Source: a bacterium
Lineage (GTDB): Bacteria > Auribacterota > UBA3054
Assembly: GCA_017557885.1 (NCBI GenBank)
Contig: JAFYXV010000002.1
Span: 193,056-257,055, forward strand
Direction of reading: 5' to 3'
Length of the DNA: 64,000 bases
The translations under genes were made by a program, and so were the position numbers. Positions 23,358-32,896 of the stretch are shown one piece after another; the first letter of the stretch is position 1; every line of letters starts with the position of its first letter. Under the pieces are notes generated by a model. The model had not been told where the DNA came from, ran no database searches, and saw only the letters and a program-made list of their open reading frames with translations.

Positions 23358-25514
23358 TTAGAAGACCAGGCTCAGTTCGCAGTTCTTTTCCGTTGCTTTA
23401 ACGGAGACTGTGGCAATAGAGTTTTCAGCGCTTTCCACTTTCGCCTCGCAGCCCTTGGCTTTTACTTCCTTTACAGCGCTGCCATTGGGAACGTAGAAGA
23501 AATATTTTTCCTCATCGCCGACCGGGAGATCGAGCTTCAGCGTGAGGCTGCCCTTTTCTTCCTTGATGTCAGTCACGCTGACAGCGTCCATGGAAACGTG
23601 CCTGGTGCTGGCCAGGAACTGCGGACGGCCGGTCTTTTCCCTGAAGCAGAAGACCTGTCCATCGCCGTACTTCAGTTCGGGAACTTCTATTTTTCCCGTC
23701 ACTTCGCCCAGGAATTTCTGAGCCCAGAAGTCGAAGACAAGGTAAGTCTTCCTGGGATCGAGATTGACGTTTTCAAGGGGGATCTGTGAGGCCTTGAGAG
23801 GCCAGTTGGCGATGCGCTGGACGATGCACCACTTGTCATAGGGTTTCTCGATATGGTAGGACCAGAGGCAGGAGAAGGGATGCTCGTCGTTCATGGTCTT
23901 GTGGGCGCCGGCCTGGATCATGACTTCCTCGTCGGTCAGCTCGTTCCAGGTCGTGATGTCGCCCTTGAAGGCCGCGCCGTGCACTTTCGTCCAGGCGTAG
24001 GCGGGATATCTGATGTCCAATGGGCCGGTCTCGGCCGTGAAAGTCTCAAGCGTCGGCAGGCAGCGCTGGGTATTGTAGATCCTCTCCTCGTCGTAGGAGT
24101 CGATGGGGTCGGAGAGCATCATGAGTCCGCCGGTAAGGGCGACATTGGAAAGCAGCGCCTGGCCCCAGCTGGGCTTCGTCCTGACGCAGACATGGTCCGG
24201 GTCGTTCAAAAATAGGATGCGCTGGGTGTGCCACCAGCGGGCCTGCTCCGTGATCTGCATCCTGACTTTGTTCCAGTCGGGGTTGGCGTCCGTGGCCACG
24301 CGGCAGGCGTCGCCGCAGCCGGCGGTCTGGGTGAAGATGCCCCAGCAGACCAGAAGATAGAAATCGTCGCCCAGTTCCCTTCTGAAGGTCTCGTGCAGTT
24401 TTCTGAAGCGGTGCTCCGCTTCGTCGCTTGTTATAAGCCCTTCCCGCACGGCCTGGCCGAGAGCGTCGTAGAAGGAGTGGCGCAAAGCGTCGATCTTGAT
24501 ATAGGAGAAGCCGGCTTCTCTGAAGGCCCGCAAAACGGGAACGAAGTGCTTTTCGATGGTCTCGTCTTTCCAGTCAAGAGGCGTGGTGAGCCAGGCCGCC
24601 TTTATGATCGTGCCGTCCTCATGGCGCAATACGCAGTCCTTAGTGTCGGGGCCGGGATTGTATTCCCTGACGTCGGAATTCATCCAGATGGCCGGGCTGA
24701 GGCCTCTTTTGGAGATCGTCTCGGCGATGCCCTTGGCGCCTTTCGGGAAGGCTTCCGTGGGAGCCATCCAGGCTTCCGCCAAGGTGTGGTCCGGCGTTAT
24801 GCCGTAAGGGTTCTTCTGATAGCCGTCGTCGATCTGGACGTACTCCAGGCCGTAGGGCAGGAATTTCTCTTTCAGGAAGTCGCAGACGTCGGCGACGTTC
24901 TTCTCCGTCACTTCCCTGCGGTAGGCTTCCCAGGAGCACCAGCCGGCCACGGGCTTAGTGTTCGGACGGCATTCCCAGGGCTTGTAGTATTCGTAACCGA
25001 GATGCTTCCGGTAGAATTGCGGGCGGCAGTTGATGATGAAAGCCCTTGCTCCGATCATGACTTCGATGGAAACTTTCGTATTGCCGTTTTCATCTTTCTC
25101 CATCTTATCGGAGAGCCAGCGCCATTCGTTGCCGAACCAGTCGATAAGATAGTCGTCATAGATGTCGTAGAGACCGCAGCAGCCGTAGATGAGAGGGTGC
25201 CCTACCTGGCCTAGAATTGCCTTTTCCCTGTCGGCTCTCTCCGGGCTCATGCAGACCGCTTCGGGGCTCAAGGTGAAGTCGATCCTGACGGGGACCGCCT
25301 TGTCTTCCTGGACCGCCAGATAGATCTGCTGGAAAAGCGGGGAAGTGCAGATGTCGCCGTCGGAATAGAAGCGGAAGCGGTATTTCGTGCCTTCCGGCAT
25401 TTTCACTTCCACGACGCGGCGGCCGTTGTATTCGTAGTAAAGTTCTCCTGTCTCGTCGTTGTGATGACTCTGAGCGTGGACTCGCGGGGGTTCGGGACGG
25501 TTGATGCGTTTCAT
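23358..25514 (-). CDS. Cytosolic clan GH-D (GH36-like) alpha-galactosidase
   Basis: First gene of the three-glycosidase operon; 718 residues and no signal peptide (MKRINRPEPPRVHAQ). It has the same layout as its exported paralogue: PVAGWCSWEAYRREV, YVQIDDGYQ, nucleophile Asp in YIKIDALRHS (about 341) and acid/base Asp in RVATDANPDW (about 408). The two align end to end, including the ILGQVGHPLIYG block before the barrel. A TTGATA-17-TAAAAT promoter at 25546-25574 lies just upstream, interleaved with a divergent promoter. The paired location, inside and outside, suggests an alpha-galactoside is trimmed before and after uptake; no transporter is in the window. Confidence 0.87.
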   Translation of the reverse strand: MKRINRPEPPRVHAQSHHNDETGELYYEYNGRRVVEVKMPEGTKYRFRFYSDGDICTSPLFQQIYLAVQEDKAVPVRIDFTLSPEAVCMSPERADREKAILGQVGHPLIYGCCGLYDIYDDYLIDWFGNEWRWLSDKMEKDENGNTKVSIEVMIGARAFIINCRPQFYRKHLGYEYYKPWECRPNTKPVAGWCSWEAYRREVTEKNVADVCDFLKEKFLPYGLEYVQIDDGYQKNPYGITPDHTLAEAWMAPTEAFPKGAKGIAETISKRGLSPAIWMNSDVREYNPGPDTKDCVLRHEDGTIIKAAWLTTPLDWKDETIEKHFVPVLRAFREAGFSYIKIDALRHSFYDALGQAVREGLITSDEAEHRFRKLHETFRRELGDDFYLLVCWGIFTQTAGCGDACRVATDANPDWNKVRMQITEQARWWHTQRILFLNDPDHVCVRTKPSWGQALLSNVALTGGLMMLSDPIDSYDEERIYNTQRCLPTLETFTAETGPLDIRYPAYAWTKVHGAAFKGDITTWNELTDEEVMIQAGAHKTMNDEHPFSCLWSYHIEKPYDKWCIVQRIANWPLKASQIPLENVNLDPRKTYLVFDFWAQKFLGEVTGKIEVPELKYGDGQVFCFREKTGRPQFLASTRHVSMDAVSVTDIKEEKGSLTLKLDLPVGDEEKYFFYVPNGSAVKEVKAKGCEAKVESAENSIATVSVKATEKNCELSLVF

Positions 25515-25545
25515 TGATTATCCTTTTTATAGTTATATTGCGAAC

Positions 25546-25574
25546 ATTTTATCTTATTGACAAAACTGTATCAA
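25546..25574 (-). promoter_or_regulatory. Promoter of the alpha-galactosidase operon
   Basis: The minus strand has TTGATA, 17 bases, then TAAAAT (five of six at each box), about 32 bases before the start codon at 25514. It overlaps the divergent promoter at 25557-25585. Confidence 0.6.
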
Positions 25575-25585
25575 TAGATTTTAAA
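25557..25585 (+). promoter_or_regulatory. Promoter of the thioredoxin-ABC-cysK-mfd cluster
   Basis: A perfect TTGACA, 17-base spacer, then TTTAAA (four of six). It leaves a leader of about 75 bases before the ATG at 25667. Confidence 0.5.
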
Positions 25586-25666
25586 AACACCCTTTCCTTT
25601 ATTTCTTTAGGCTGACGGTTCGGCATTCTCCCCTGGGAAAGGGGGAAATGCTACAATTATAAAACT

Positions 25667-26092
25667 ATGAAAAATACATTTATAATTGTTTTGGGCGTCT
25701 TGGCGCTTCTGTGCTCCGGCTGCGCCGCTCCGTGCCCCTACTGGCGGACGAATTATTCTCTGGCCCAAAAGGAAAGCGTGGAGAAAGGCAAACCGCTTCT
25801 GGTTTTGATCACAGCCCCAGACTGTTCGACCTGCGAAAGCAACTGGTGCCGCATTTTTTCAAGAAAAGAGTTCCTGGAGAAAGTTTCCAAGGACTGCATT
25901 CCCCTGCTTTTGAACTGCCCCTACGAAAATCCCACTCTCCAGTGCTCGACATTCCGGGACATGTATGACGCCGGCCCCTCCCCCTCCCTCGTTTTGATAG
26001 AGGGCTCCGGGACAAAGATAGCCACCGTGCCCTTCCCCTACCAGGACACGGAAAAATGCCTGGAAGCCATAAGATCCCTCCTGAATAAATGA
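25667..26092 (+). CDS. Thioredoxin-like lipoprotein
   Basis: A 141-residue protein with a lipoprotein-type signal (Cys19 in LLCSGCA) and a thioredoxin-fold body. The strand LLVLITAPDC leads into a CSTC motif (Cys53 and Cys56), followed by a helix, and the conserved cis-proline loop seems to be in GPSPSLVLI. The CxxC is shifted relative to classical thioredoxin WCGPC and lacks the Trp, as in DUF255 or thioredoxin-7-type secreted proteins. It probably works in the periplasm as a thiol redox or disulfide-handling protein. The stop overlaps the ATG of the ABC ATPase (ATGA), so it heads that transcript. Confidence 0.8.
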   Translation: MKNTFIIVLGVLALLCSGCAAPCPYWRTNYSLAQKESVEKGKPLLVLITAPDCSTCESNWCRIFSRKEFLEKVSKDCIPLLLNCPYENPTLQCSTFRDMYDAGPSPSLVLIEGSGTKIATVPFPYQDTEKCLEAIRSLLNK

Positions 26093-26883
26093 ACCAAACT
26101 CCCATAATAGACCTGGAAAACCTTTGTGTCTTCAAGGCGGACACCATCCTCAACAACGTAAGCTGGAAGGTCCTGCCCGGGGAGAACTGGATCATTCTGG
26201 GAGCCAACGGCGCCGGCAAAAGCACCCTGCTGCACGCCATCACCGCTTACGACAGTTTTTCCGGCGGCACCATCAGGATCGACGGCCACACCTACGGCGA
26301 ATACAACTGGCCGGAGCTTAGGAGAAGGATCGGCATAGTGAGCGCGGAGCTGGAAAGCCGCATCCGCCCAGCGGAATCCGCCAGCGACGTAATTCTTGGC
26401 GGCCATTTCGCCTCCCTGGGGCTTTACGACGAACCCAACGATGAGCTCTGCGAAAAAGCCGACGCCATTTTAGAAAGGATCGGCTGCGCATATCTCAGGA
26501 ACCGGGGCTGGGGCTGCCTTTCCCAGGGCGAAAAAAGAAGGGTGATGATAGGAAGAGCGCTGATGGTGGATCCCATCCTTATCATCCTTGACGAGCCCTG
26601 CTCCGGGCTTGACCCCGTGGCCAGGGAACGCTTCCTGAGATTCCTGCAGAATTTCTCCTCCGAACCGGACGCCCCCTCCCTTGTCATGACCACCCACCAC
26701 GTGGAAGACATCATGGGCGTTTTCACTCATCTCCTGGCCCTGAAAAACGGACGCATCCTGCGGTCCGGAAAGATCAAGGACCTCATGCGGGACGAGATCC
26801 TCTCCGAACTCTTCGACGCCGGGATCAAAGTTGACTTTAAAGACGGTCGCTATCATTTGAACATTTTAAATATTAAGGAATAA
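26089..26883 (+). CDS. ABC transporter ATP-binding protein
   Basis: A 264-residue ATPase subunit with Walker A GANGAGKST (about 39-47), signature LSQGEKRRV (about 144), Walker B LIILDEP (about 163), and the switch His in VMTTHHVED. The arrangement, with a large helical insertion between Walker A and signature, matches the single-domain ModF/YlmA-like ATPases. No permease gene lies next to it, so the partner and substrate are unknown, and a non-transport role is possible. It starts inside the preceding stop and ends two bases before cysK. Confidence 0.9.
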   Translation: MNQTPIIDLENLCVFKADTILNNVSWKVLPGENWIILGANGAGKSTLLHAITAYDSFSGGTIRIDGHTYGEYNWPELRRRIGIVSAELESRIRPAESASDVILGGHFASLGLYDEPNDELCEKADAILERIGCAYLRNRGWGCLSQGEKRRVMIGRALMVDPILIILDEPCSGLDPVARERFLRFLQNFSSEPDAPSLVMTTHHVEDIMGVFTHLLALKNGRILRSGKIKDLMRDEILSELFDAGIKVDFKDGRYHLNILNIKE

Positions 26884-26885
26884 CC

Positions 26886-27827
26886 ATGCCTGTTTTTAAC
26901 AATGTTTTGGAAGCCATGGGCAAGACGCCCCTCATCAGGCTCAACCACCTAACCACCCTCGCCGACGCTGAGATCCTCGTCAAATTCGAAGCGCTGAACG
27001 TCGGCGGCTCCATCAAGACCAGAACGGCCTGCGCCATGATCGAGGCGGCGGAAAAAGAAGGGCTTCTCAGGCCCGACTCCATAATAGTCGAGCCGACCTC
27101 CGGCAACCAGGGCATAGGATTGGCCCTCGTCGGCGCCGTCAAGGGCTACCACGTCGTCATCATCATGCCTGATTCTGTCAGCTCCGAGCGCCGCATGCTC
27201 GTCGAGCAGTACGGCGCGGAAGTGATCCTTGTGGAGGATAAAGGCAACATCGGCGAAGCCATCGACCGCTGCACGAAAATGGCTGAGGAACTGAGCAAAG
27301 GCAATCCCAAAGTTTACATCCCCCAGCAGTTCGAAAACCCCCACAATCCCGAAGTGCAGAGGCTGGTAACCGCGCAGGAGATATTAAACGACGTTGACGG
27401 CCCGATCGACGGCTACTGCTCCGGCGTGGGCACCGGCGGCACGCTCTCCGGCATCGGCGAAGTCCTGAAGGAAGCGAACCCCAACATCCTGATCTGGGCC
27501 GTGGAGCCCCAGAACGCCGCCATTTTGGCCGGCGGCTCCATCAAAACGCACCTGCAGATGGGCATCGGCGACGGCCTCATTCCCAAGAACCTCAACACCA
27601 AGATCTACTCCTCCAGCTGCATCGTCAGCGACGAGGACGCCCTCTACACCGCCAGGCAGCTGGCCCTGAAGGAAGGTTTGCTCTGCGGCATCAGCTCCGG
27701 CTCCAACGTTTACGCAGCCCTGAAAATGGCCCGCGAACTGGGCCCCGGCAAACGCGTCGTGACAATTCTTCCGGACACGGGAGAGCGCTACTTCAGCACT
27801 CCTCTCTTCCGGCATCACCTTTCATAA
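26886..27827 (+). CDS. cysK: Cysteine synthase (O-acetylserine sulfhydrylase)
   Basis: PLP enzyme that makes cysteine from O-acetylserine and sulfide. The 313 residues fit CysK. The PLP lysine is Lys44 in GGSIKTR; the substrate loop is PTSGNQGIG, the phosphate-binding loop is GTGGTLSG, and SSGSN and PDTGERY complete the active site. The usual GSVKDR is here GSIKTR, a minor variant. It starts two bases after the ABC ATPase gene and is followed by rubredoxin. The enzyme that makes its substrate, CysE, is encoded at 61306-62184, outside this operon. Confidence 0.93.
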   Translation: MPVFNNVLEAMGKTPLIRLNHLTTLADAEILVKFEALNVGGSIKTRTACAMIEAAEKEGLLRPDSIIVEPTSGNQGIGLALVGAVKGYHVVIIMPDSVSSERRMLVEQYGAEVILVEDKGNIGEAIDRCTKMAEELSKGNPKVYIPQQFENPHNPEVQRLVTAQEILNDVDGPIDGYCSGVGTGGTLSGIGEVLKEANPNILIWAVEPQNAAILAGGSIKTHLQMGIGDGLIPKNLNTKIYSSSCIVSDEDALYTARQLALKEGLLCGISSGSNVYAALKMARELGPGKRVVTILPDTGERYFSTPLFRHHLS

Positions 27828-27840
27828 AAAGGAAAGCACC

Positions 27841-27999
27841 ATGGAATCCTACATCTGCTCCGTCTGCTCCTATGAGTATGATCCCCAAAAAGGCGATCCC
27901 GAGCACGGCATCGCTCCCGGAACGAAATTCGAAGATCTGCCGGAAGACTGGACTTGCCCCGTCTGCGGCATGGGCAAAGACGCTTTTAACAAAAAATAA
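27841..27999 (+). CDS. Rubredoxin
   Basis: A 52-residue electron carrier. Two CxxC knuckles ([11 protein letters not shown] and [10 protein letters not shown]) hold a single iron, and [20 protein letters not shown] matches the family between them. It is a short gene with ATG after AAAAGGAAAG, between cysK and mfd. It probably works in oxygen or peroxide detoxification or another thiol-linked redox step in an anaerobe, which fits the low-oxygen lifestyle suggested by other genes. No rubrerythrin or oxidoreductase partner is adjacent. Confidence 0.95.
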   Translation: MESYICSVCSYEYDPQKGDPEHGIAPGTKFEDLPEDWTCPVCGMGKDAFNKK

Positions 28000-28002
28000 G
28001 AA

Positions 28003-31000
28003 ATGCGTTTCCCTTTTCTAAAAGGACTTCTGGAAAGTTACCAAAGGAATGGATCCGCGGGACTTTACGGCGCCAACGCCTCGCTTTCCGCGCTGATAGC
28101 CGGCACGGCGGCGCAAAAACTTTCCAGGCCTCTTTTAGTTATCACAGCCTCCTCCGCCCAAGCGGAGGAGGTTCTTCTTGACTACCGCGCCTTTTTCAAA
28201 GACGAGGCCGCGCTCTTCGGCGCCCAGAACTGGCAGAACGAAAAGGAACTGGAAAACCTTTCCGTCAGTTTGGAGAGAATGGAGTGCTATTCCGGACTTT
28301 TGAATTCCCGCCTTTCTTGCGTCATTGCCCCGATCCTCTCCCTTTTGCAGGATACCCCCGATCCGCAGGCCTTCAAGCGCCGCAGCCTCACGCTGAAATT
28401 AAACGAAGAATATCCTCCGGAAAAACTCCTCTCTGATCTTTTCGGACTCGGCTATGAAAGAGCCGACATGGTCCAATTCAGGGGGGAATTCGCCCAGCGC
28501 GGCGGACTGGTGGATATCTTCCCCCTGACGGAAGAAGATCCCCTGCGCATCGAGTATTTCGGCGACGAGATCTCTTCCATAAGACGCTTCGACGCCGCCA
28601 CCCAGCGCTCCGTGGAAGCAGACCTCAACGAACTGACCGTCTTTTCCGCCAGCGAGCGGGATATCCCCGACCCCAAATGTCAGAGCACCCTTCTGGATTT
28701 TTACCAAGTCAAGCCCCTTGTGGTCTTTTACGAATTCGCCGGCATCCTGAGGGAATGGGAAAAATGGAGCGTGGGCGAACTGGCCAAGGATTTTCTCCCC
28801 AACGCCGCCGGGCGCATGAGCCTTTTGCAAAAGAAAGCCAAAGAGTCAGGCAGCCTCTATTTCAGCGAATTCGCCACCGATCTTCCCCATCTGAAAAACG
28901 ATTCGCTGTTTGAAATAAAAAGCAAAAGCTTCTCCCTCTCCGAGCTTAAAGGCGGCGTCTTCACAGACAGGACGCGGGATCCCTTCAGCAACATCCTCCA
29001 TTGCCTTGCCAGACAATTGGAAGAGTGGCAAAACGACGGCTGGAAGATCACGATCTACTGCGCCACCGCTTCCGATTCTTCCCGCCTGAAGGAACTGCTT
29101 TATGAAGCCGGCGCCCCCAAGGATTCCTTCAAGACGGCCATAGGCTCTCTAAGCGGCGGCTTCCTGCTGCCGGAATACAAGGAAGCCGTTTTATTGGACG
29201 ACGAGATCTTCCGGAGAGTTTTGAGACGTCCCCGCCCCTCCAAGATCAAAGCCCGCCGCAGCGAACCCATCGACAATCTGGCCACCATAAAGATTGGCTC
29301 CTATGTCGTGCATTTGAATTACGGCATCGGGATCTACGAAGGCATCAAGAACATCAAAAGCAGCGAAGGCGAATCGGAAATGATCGCCATCCGCTACGCC
29401 AACGACACCATGCTCTACGTTTCCCTGGGGCAGGCGGCCCTGGTGGAGCGTTACATCACCGTGGGCAAAAGGGAGCCGGAACTGGACACCCTGGGCAGCG
29501 GGCGCTGGAGAAGCCGCTGCCGGAAAGCCGAGAAAGCCGTCCTGGACCTGGCTTCTGAGCTTCTGGAACGCCAGGCCAAGCGCAAAGCCATCCCGGGATT
29601 CGCCGCCATGAAGGACAGCGACTGGCAAATAGGCTTTGAGAAAGCTTTCCCCTATACGGAGACCCAGGACCAGAAGAAAGCCCTGGAAGAAATTAAAAAA
29701 GACATGGAAGCGCCCGCCGCCATGGACAGGCTTATCTGCGGCGACGTGGGATTTGGCAAAACGGAAGTGGCCTTGAGAGCCGCCTTCAAAGCCGTCATGT
29801 CGGGACGCCAGGTGGCCGTGCTGGTGCCCACGACGATCCTGGCCCATCAGCATCTGAAGACCTTCAGCGACCGGGTAGCCCACTATCCCGTGAAAGTCGA
29901 GGAATTGAGCCGCTTCGTTTCCCCCAAGCGCCAAAAAGAGATCGTGAAGGCTTTGGCCGCCGGGGAAATAGACATCGTGATAGGCACCCACAGGCTTCTC
30001 TCCAAGGATATCGCCATTCCCAAATTGGGGCTTGTGGTCATAGACGAGGAGCAGCGCTTCGGCGTCCGCCACAAGGAGAAATTGAAAAGGCTGAGCGCCC
30101 TCACCGACGTGATCTCCCTTTCCGCCACCCCCATTCCCAGAACTCTTTACCAATCCCTGACGGGCTTGAGGGACATGTCGGTCATCAACACGCCCCCCGT
30201 GGACAGACTTCCGGTCATTACGAACCTGATCAAGAAAAACGGCCCCCTCATCAAGGACGCCGTGCGAAGAGAGATCATGCGGGGCGGCCAGGTCTTTTAT
30301 CTTCACAACAGAGTCGAGACCATCGAAGCCGAAAGGGAAAAGCTGGAGAAGCTTTTGCCGGGAGTCCGCATCGCCGTAGGACACGGGCAAATGCCGGAGG
30401 AGGATCTGGAGGAAGTCATCCAAGCTTTCGTGGACGGAAAATACGACGTTCTCCTTTGCACCATGATCGTGGAATCCGGCATCGACATGCCGAACGTCAA
30501 CACGATAATAATAGACGACGCCCAGCGCTTCGGGCTTTCTGACCTTTACCAGCTCAGGGGCCGCGTGGGCCGCGCCGACCGCCAGGCCTACGCCTACCTC
30601 ATCGTCCCCAACCATCTGACCCTGGACAGCCAGGCCCGCCAGCGCCTGAGAGCCATCATGGAGAACACCGCCCTGGGCTCCGGCTACCAGATCGCCATGA
30701 AAGACCTGGAAATAAGAGGCGCCGGGAACATTCTCGGGGAGAAGCAGTCCGGCCATATCGCCGCCATCGGCTTCGGCCTTTACTGCAAACTCCTCAACAG
30801 AGCCATAAGCCTGATAAAGGAAGGCCATCTTCCCAAACTCGTCGAGAGCGAGGAAGAAGGGGAAGAAAGCGAAGAGGCTGCCGAACCGAAGGTCAAGAAA
30901 GCCGGCAAATTTGACTGGCGCCGGGAACTTCCGGGCATCTATCCCGTTACGGAGGACGTCACCATCCATCTGCCGCTTTCCGGCGACATCCCGGAAGAAT

Positions 31001-31347
31001 ACATCAAAAGCCCGGTCCTAAGGCTCGATCTTTTCCGCCGCCTGAGCAGCACCAGTTCCCTCAAGGACCTTGAATCTCTCAAGGAGGAAATGCGGGACCG
31101 TTTCGGCAATATTCCCAAGCAGACAGAGCTTCTTTTGGATCTGACGGAAATAAAGCTCAGGGCCCGCGCCCGGGGCATCGACTCCATAGAGTCCCCCAGC
31201 GGCACGCTCGTTGTCAGAAGGCACGGCAAGATCTACAATCCCTTCGGGAAGCTGCCGAAAGTGGATCTTAAAAACTCCGCCCAGACCGTCATGGTGATCC
31301 TCGCTTTCCTCTCGAGGATCGACGTTTTACCGGGCTTCCAGGAATAA
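28003..31347 (+). CDS. mfd: Transcription-repair coupling factor
   Basis: A 1114-residue ATP-driven translocase that removes stalled RNA polymerase and brings in UvrA. The UvrB-like N-terminal part has the characteristic RGEFAQRGGLVDIFP. The RNA-polymerase-interacting CarD-like domain follows (YVVHLNYGIGIYEG, about 435-450). The motor domains have Walker A GDVGFGKTE (about 580), DEEQ (about 681), SATPIPRTL and QLRGRVGR. The C-terminal TRCF domain ends the protein, after an acidic linker (about 950-965). No ribosome-binding site is visible; it begins four bases after the rubredoxin stop. Confidence 0.97.
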   Translation: MRFPFLKGLLESYQRNGSAGLYGANASLSALIAGTAAQKLSRPLLVITASSAQAEEVLLDYRAFFKDEAALFGAQNWQNEKELENLSVSLERMECYSGLLNSRLSCVIAPILSLLQDTPDPQAFKRRSLTLKLNEEYPPEKLLSDLFGLGYERADMVQFRGEFAQRGGLVDIFPLTEEDPLRIEYFGDEISSIRRFDAATQRSVEADLNELTVFSASERDIPDPKCQSTLLDFYQVKPLVVFYEFAGILREWEKWSVGELAKDFLPNAAGRMSLLQKKAKESGSLYFSEFATDLPHLKNDSLFEIKSKSFSLSELKGGVFTDRTRDPFSNILHCLARQLEEWQNDGWKITIYCATASDSSRLKELLYEAGAPKDSFKTAIGSLSGGFLLPEYKEAVLLDDEIFRRVLRRPRPSKIKARRSEPIDNLATIKIGSYVVHLNYGIGIYEGIKNIKSSEGESEMIAIRYANDTMLYVSLGQAALVERYITVGKREPELDTLGSGRWRSRCRKAEKAVLDLASELLERQAKRKAIPGFAAMKDSDWQIGFEKAFPYTETQDQKKALEEIKKDMEAPAAMDRLICGDVGFGKTEVALRAAFKAVMSGRQVAVLVPTTILAHQHLKTFSDRVAHYPVKVEELSRFVSPKRQKEIVKALAAGEIDIVIGTHRLLSKDIAIPKLGLVVIDEEQRFGVRHKEKLKRLSALTDVISLSATPIPRTLYQSLTGLRDMSVINTPPVDRLPVITNLIKKNGPLIKDAVRREIMRGGQVFYLHNRVETIEAEREKLEKLLPGVRIAVGHGQMPEEDLEEVIQAFVDGKYDVLLCTMIVESGIDMPNVNTIIIDDAQRFGLSDLYQLRGRVGRADRQAYAYLIVPNHLTLDSQARQRLRAIMENTALGSGYQIAMKDLEIRGAGNILGEKQSGHIAAIGFGLYCKLLNRAISLIKEGHLPKLVESEEEGEESEEAAEPKVKKAGKFDWRRELPGIYPVTEDVTIHLPLSGDIPEEYIKSPVLRLDLFRRLSSTSSLKDLESLKEEMRDRFGNIPKQTELLLDLTEIKLRARARGIDSIESPSGTLVVRRHGKIYNPFGKLPKVDLKNSAQTVMVILAFLSRIDVLPGFQE

Positions 31348-31366
31348 AAAATCAAATTTCGATAAA

Positions 31367-31407
31367 AAAAAAGATCCGCCGGAAAATTCCGGCGGATCGT
31401 TTTTTAC
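31367..31407. terminator. Bidirectional terminator between mfd and the secretin gene
   Basis: GATCCGCCGGAA pairs with TTCCGGCGGATC, with an A run on one side and a T run on the other; it ends both converging transcripts. Confidence 0.9.
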
Positions 31408-31419
31408 AAGCGAAAGGAA

Positions 31420-32856
31420 TTACTTGTTGAGGATGACTCTGTCAACGAATCTGTCAACAGCGCCCTTTTCCACTTCGGCTTTGTATTCCTTCTCAAAGGC
31501 TTCGATTTTCTCGCCGCCCTGCTGAATATCTTTGCTGATATCATAAGGCGTTACGAGAATAATGATCTCGGAGTCTCTCTTGACGTCCACTTCGTGACGG
31601 AAGACGTAACCCAGAAGCGGGATGTAGCCGAGGACGGGAACGCGCTCATCGCTCTTGGTGATGTATTCGCGCTTCAAACCGGAAACGGTGGTGGTCTGTC
31701 CGGAGACAACGCCGACCGTAGCGGAGGTCTTGCGGGTGTTGACGATGGGCAGAGCGCCGGTCGTCCAGCCGACTACGCTGTTGACTTCCGCGTCGATGTC
31801 AAGCCAGATGGATTCGGTGCCGATGACCGGGGTGATCTGAAGGATGACGCCGGACTGGACCTGCTTGTCGAGAGCCTTGTTGGGATCGCTGTTGTAGCCT
31901 TTGTAGTTGACGTTGTCAACGGATTCGATGACTGTGGTCTGACCGTTCAAAGCGACCGCTTCGGGGCTAGATAAAACCTTGGCATGGCCGTTCCTGACCA
32001 AATAGTTGATGAAGTTGGCCATGGCTTTGGGGCGCATGCCGGAGAACTTCACGTTCTGGGCGATGTATCTGGCCCAGCCTTCCGGCCCGGGGGTGTTGCC
32101 GTTGGTCTTCTGGTCCCAGTCAAGAGTCATATCTACGCTTTCGGGCAGAGCTTCTTTCCAGGCTTCCAGAGCAAGGCCGAAGTTGAAGTCGTCGCTGTTT
32201 TCGATCTCGATGATCTGGCATTCCAGCCTGATCTGCTGGGGGGCGACGTCGAAGTAAGGGAGCCACTTCTTGACCGTATTGGCGCAGGAAGGAGCATCGT
32301 TCACCATGATGCGGCCGGTCAGGTCGTCAGCCACGACTTCGCCGTGTCCGGAACCCATGGTGGCCAGGACGTATTTCTGAAGGTCTGTGGCAAGGCGGTT
32401 CTTGCAGTAGTAAACAAAACGTTCCGTGCCGCCGCCGGCGAATTTGGTGCCCTCGGCGTCCAACTGCTCGATCACAGCCTCTATGTAGGGAAGCTGGAAG
32501 GACGGAACGGTGACGATGAGAAATTCGTCGCCGTTGACGTTGTTGACGATGGATTTCGATTTGCCGTTTTCCTTTTGGATGGTACGCTCAAGGATGGATC
32601 GAATTTCGTTCACAATACCTTTGTGCTTCATCTTGTAAGCCTTGACGACATAGTCGGTGTCATCGTTGGATTCCACGACCTTGATGGCCTGGCCGACAGC
32701 GGGAGTGCTGGGTATAGCGTGGTAGTAGAGATCAGCGTCGCCGGCGGGAGCCTGCGGGGCCTGCGCCGGAGTGTTGATCTGAATGTCAGCGGCGCCGACG
32801 GAGAGGCCGAAAGCCAACACCAAGCTGGTGGTTAAAAGTAGGGATTTCTTGTTCAT
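31420..32856 (-). CDS. Secretin-family outer-membrane protein (GspD/PilQ type)
   Basis: A 478-residue protein with a signal peptide (MNKKSLLLTTSLVLAFGLSVGA). An N-domain-like region follows (about 60-210; YKMKHKGIVNEIRSIL and PYFDVAPQQIRLECQIIEIE, as in secretin N1/N3 domains). The C-terminal secretin domain (about 215-450) has VLSSPEAVALNGQ and the closing signature VPVLGYIPLLGYVFR. It would form a beta-barrel channel in the outer membrane for a type II secretion or type IV pilus-like machine. It is shorter than GspD, and no other secretion or pilus gene lies nearby. It has its own strong promoter, so it may act alone or with a machine encoded elsewhere. Confidence 0.88.
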   Translation of the reverse strand: MNKKSLLLTTSLVLAFGLSVGAADIQINTPAQAPQAPAGDADLYYHAIPSTPAVGQAIKVVESNDDTDYVVKAYKMKHKGIVNEIRSILERTIQKENGKSKSIVNNVNGDEFLIVTVPSFQLPYIEAVIEQLDAEGTKFAGGGTERFVYYCKNRLATDLQKYVLATMGSGHGEVVADDLTGRIMVNDAPSCANTVKKWLPYFDVAPQQIRLECQIIEIENSDDFNFGLALEAWKEALPESVDMTLDWDQKTNGNTPGPEGWARYIAQNVKFSGMRPKAMANFINYLVRNGHAKVLSSPEAVALNGQTTVIESVDNVNYKGYNSDPNKALDKQVQSGVILQITPVIGTESIWLDIDAEVNSVVGWTTGALPIVNTRKTSATVGVVSGQTTTVSGLKREYITKSDERVPVLGYIPLLGYVFRHEVDVKRDSEIIILVTPYDISKDIQQGGEKIEAFEKEYKAEVEKGAVDRFVDRVILNK

Positions 32857-32896
32857 AGTTCTCCTATATGTTTTGATGGTTATATTTTTGACGACT

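Noticed and set aside
29191-30969. 592-codon minus-strand frame inside mfd
   Set aside because: All Mfd motifs are present on the plus strand; the antisense translation has no recognisable features.
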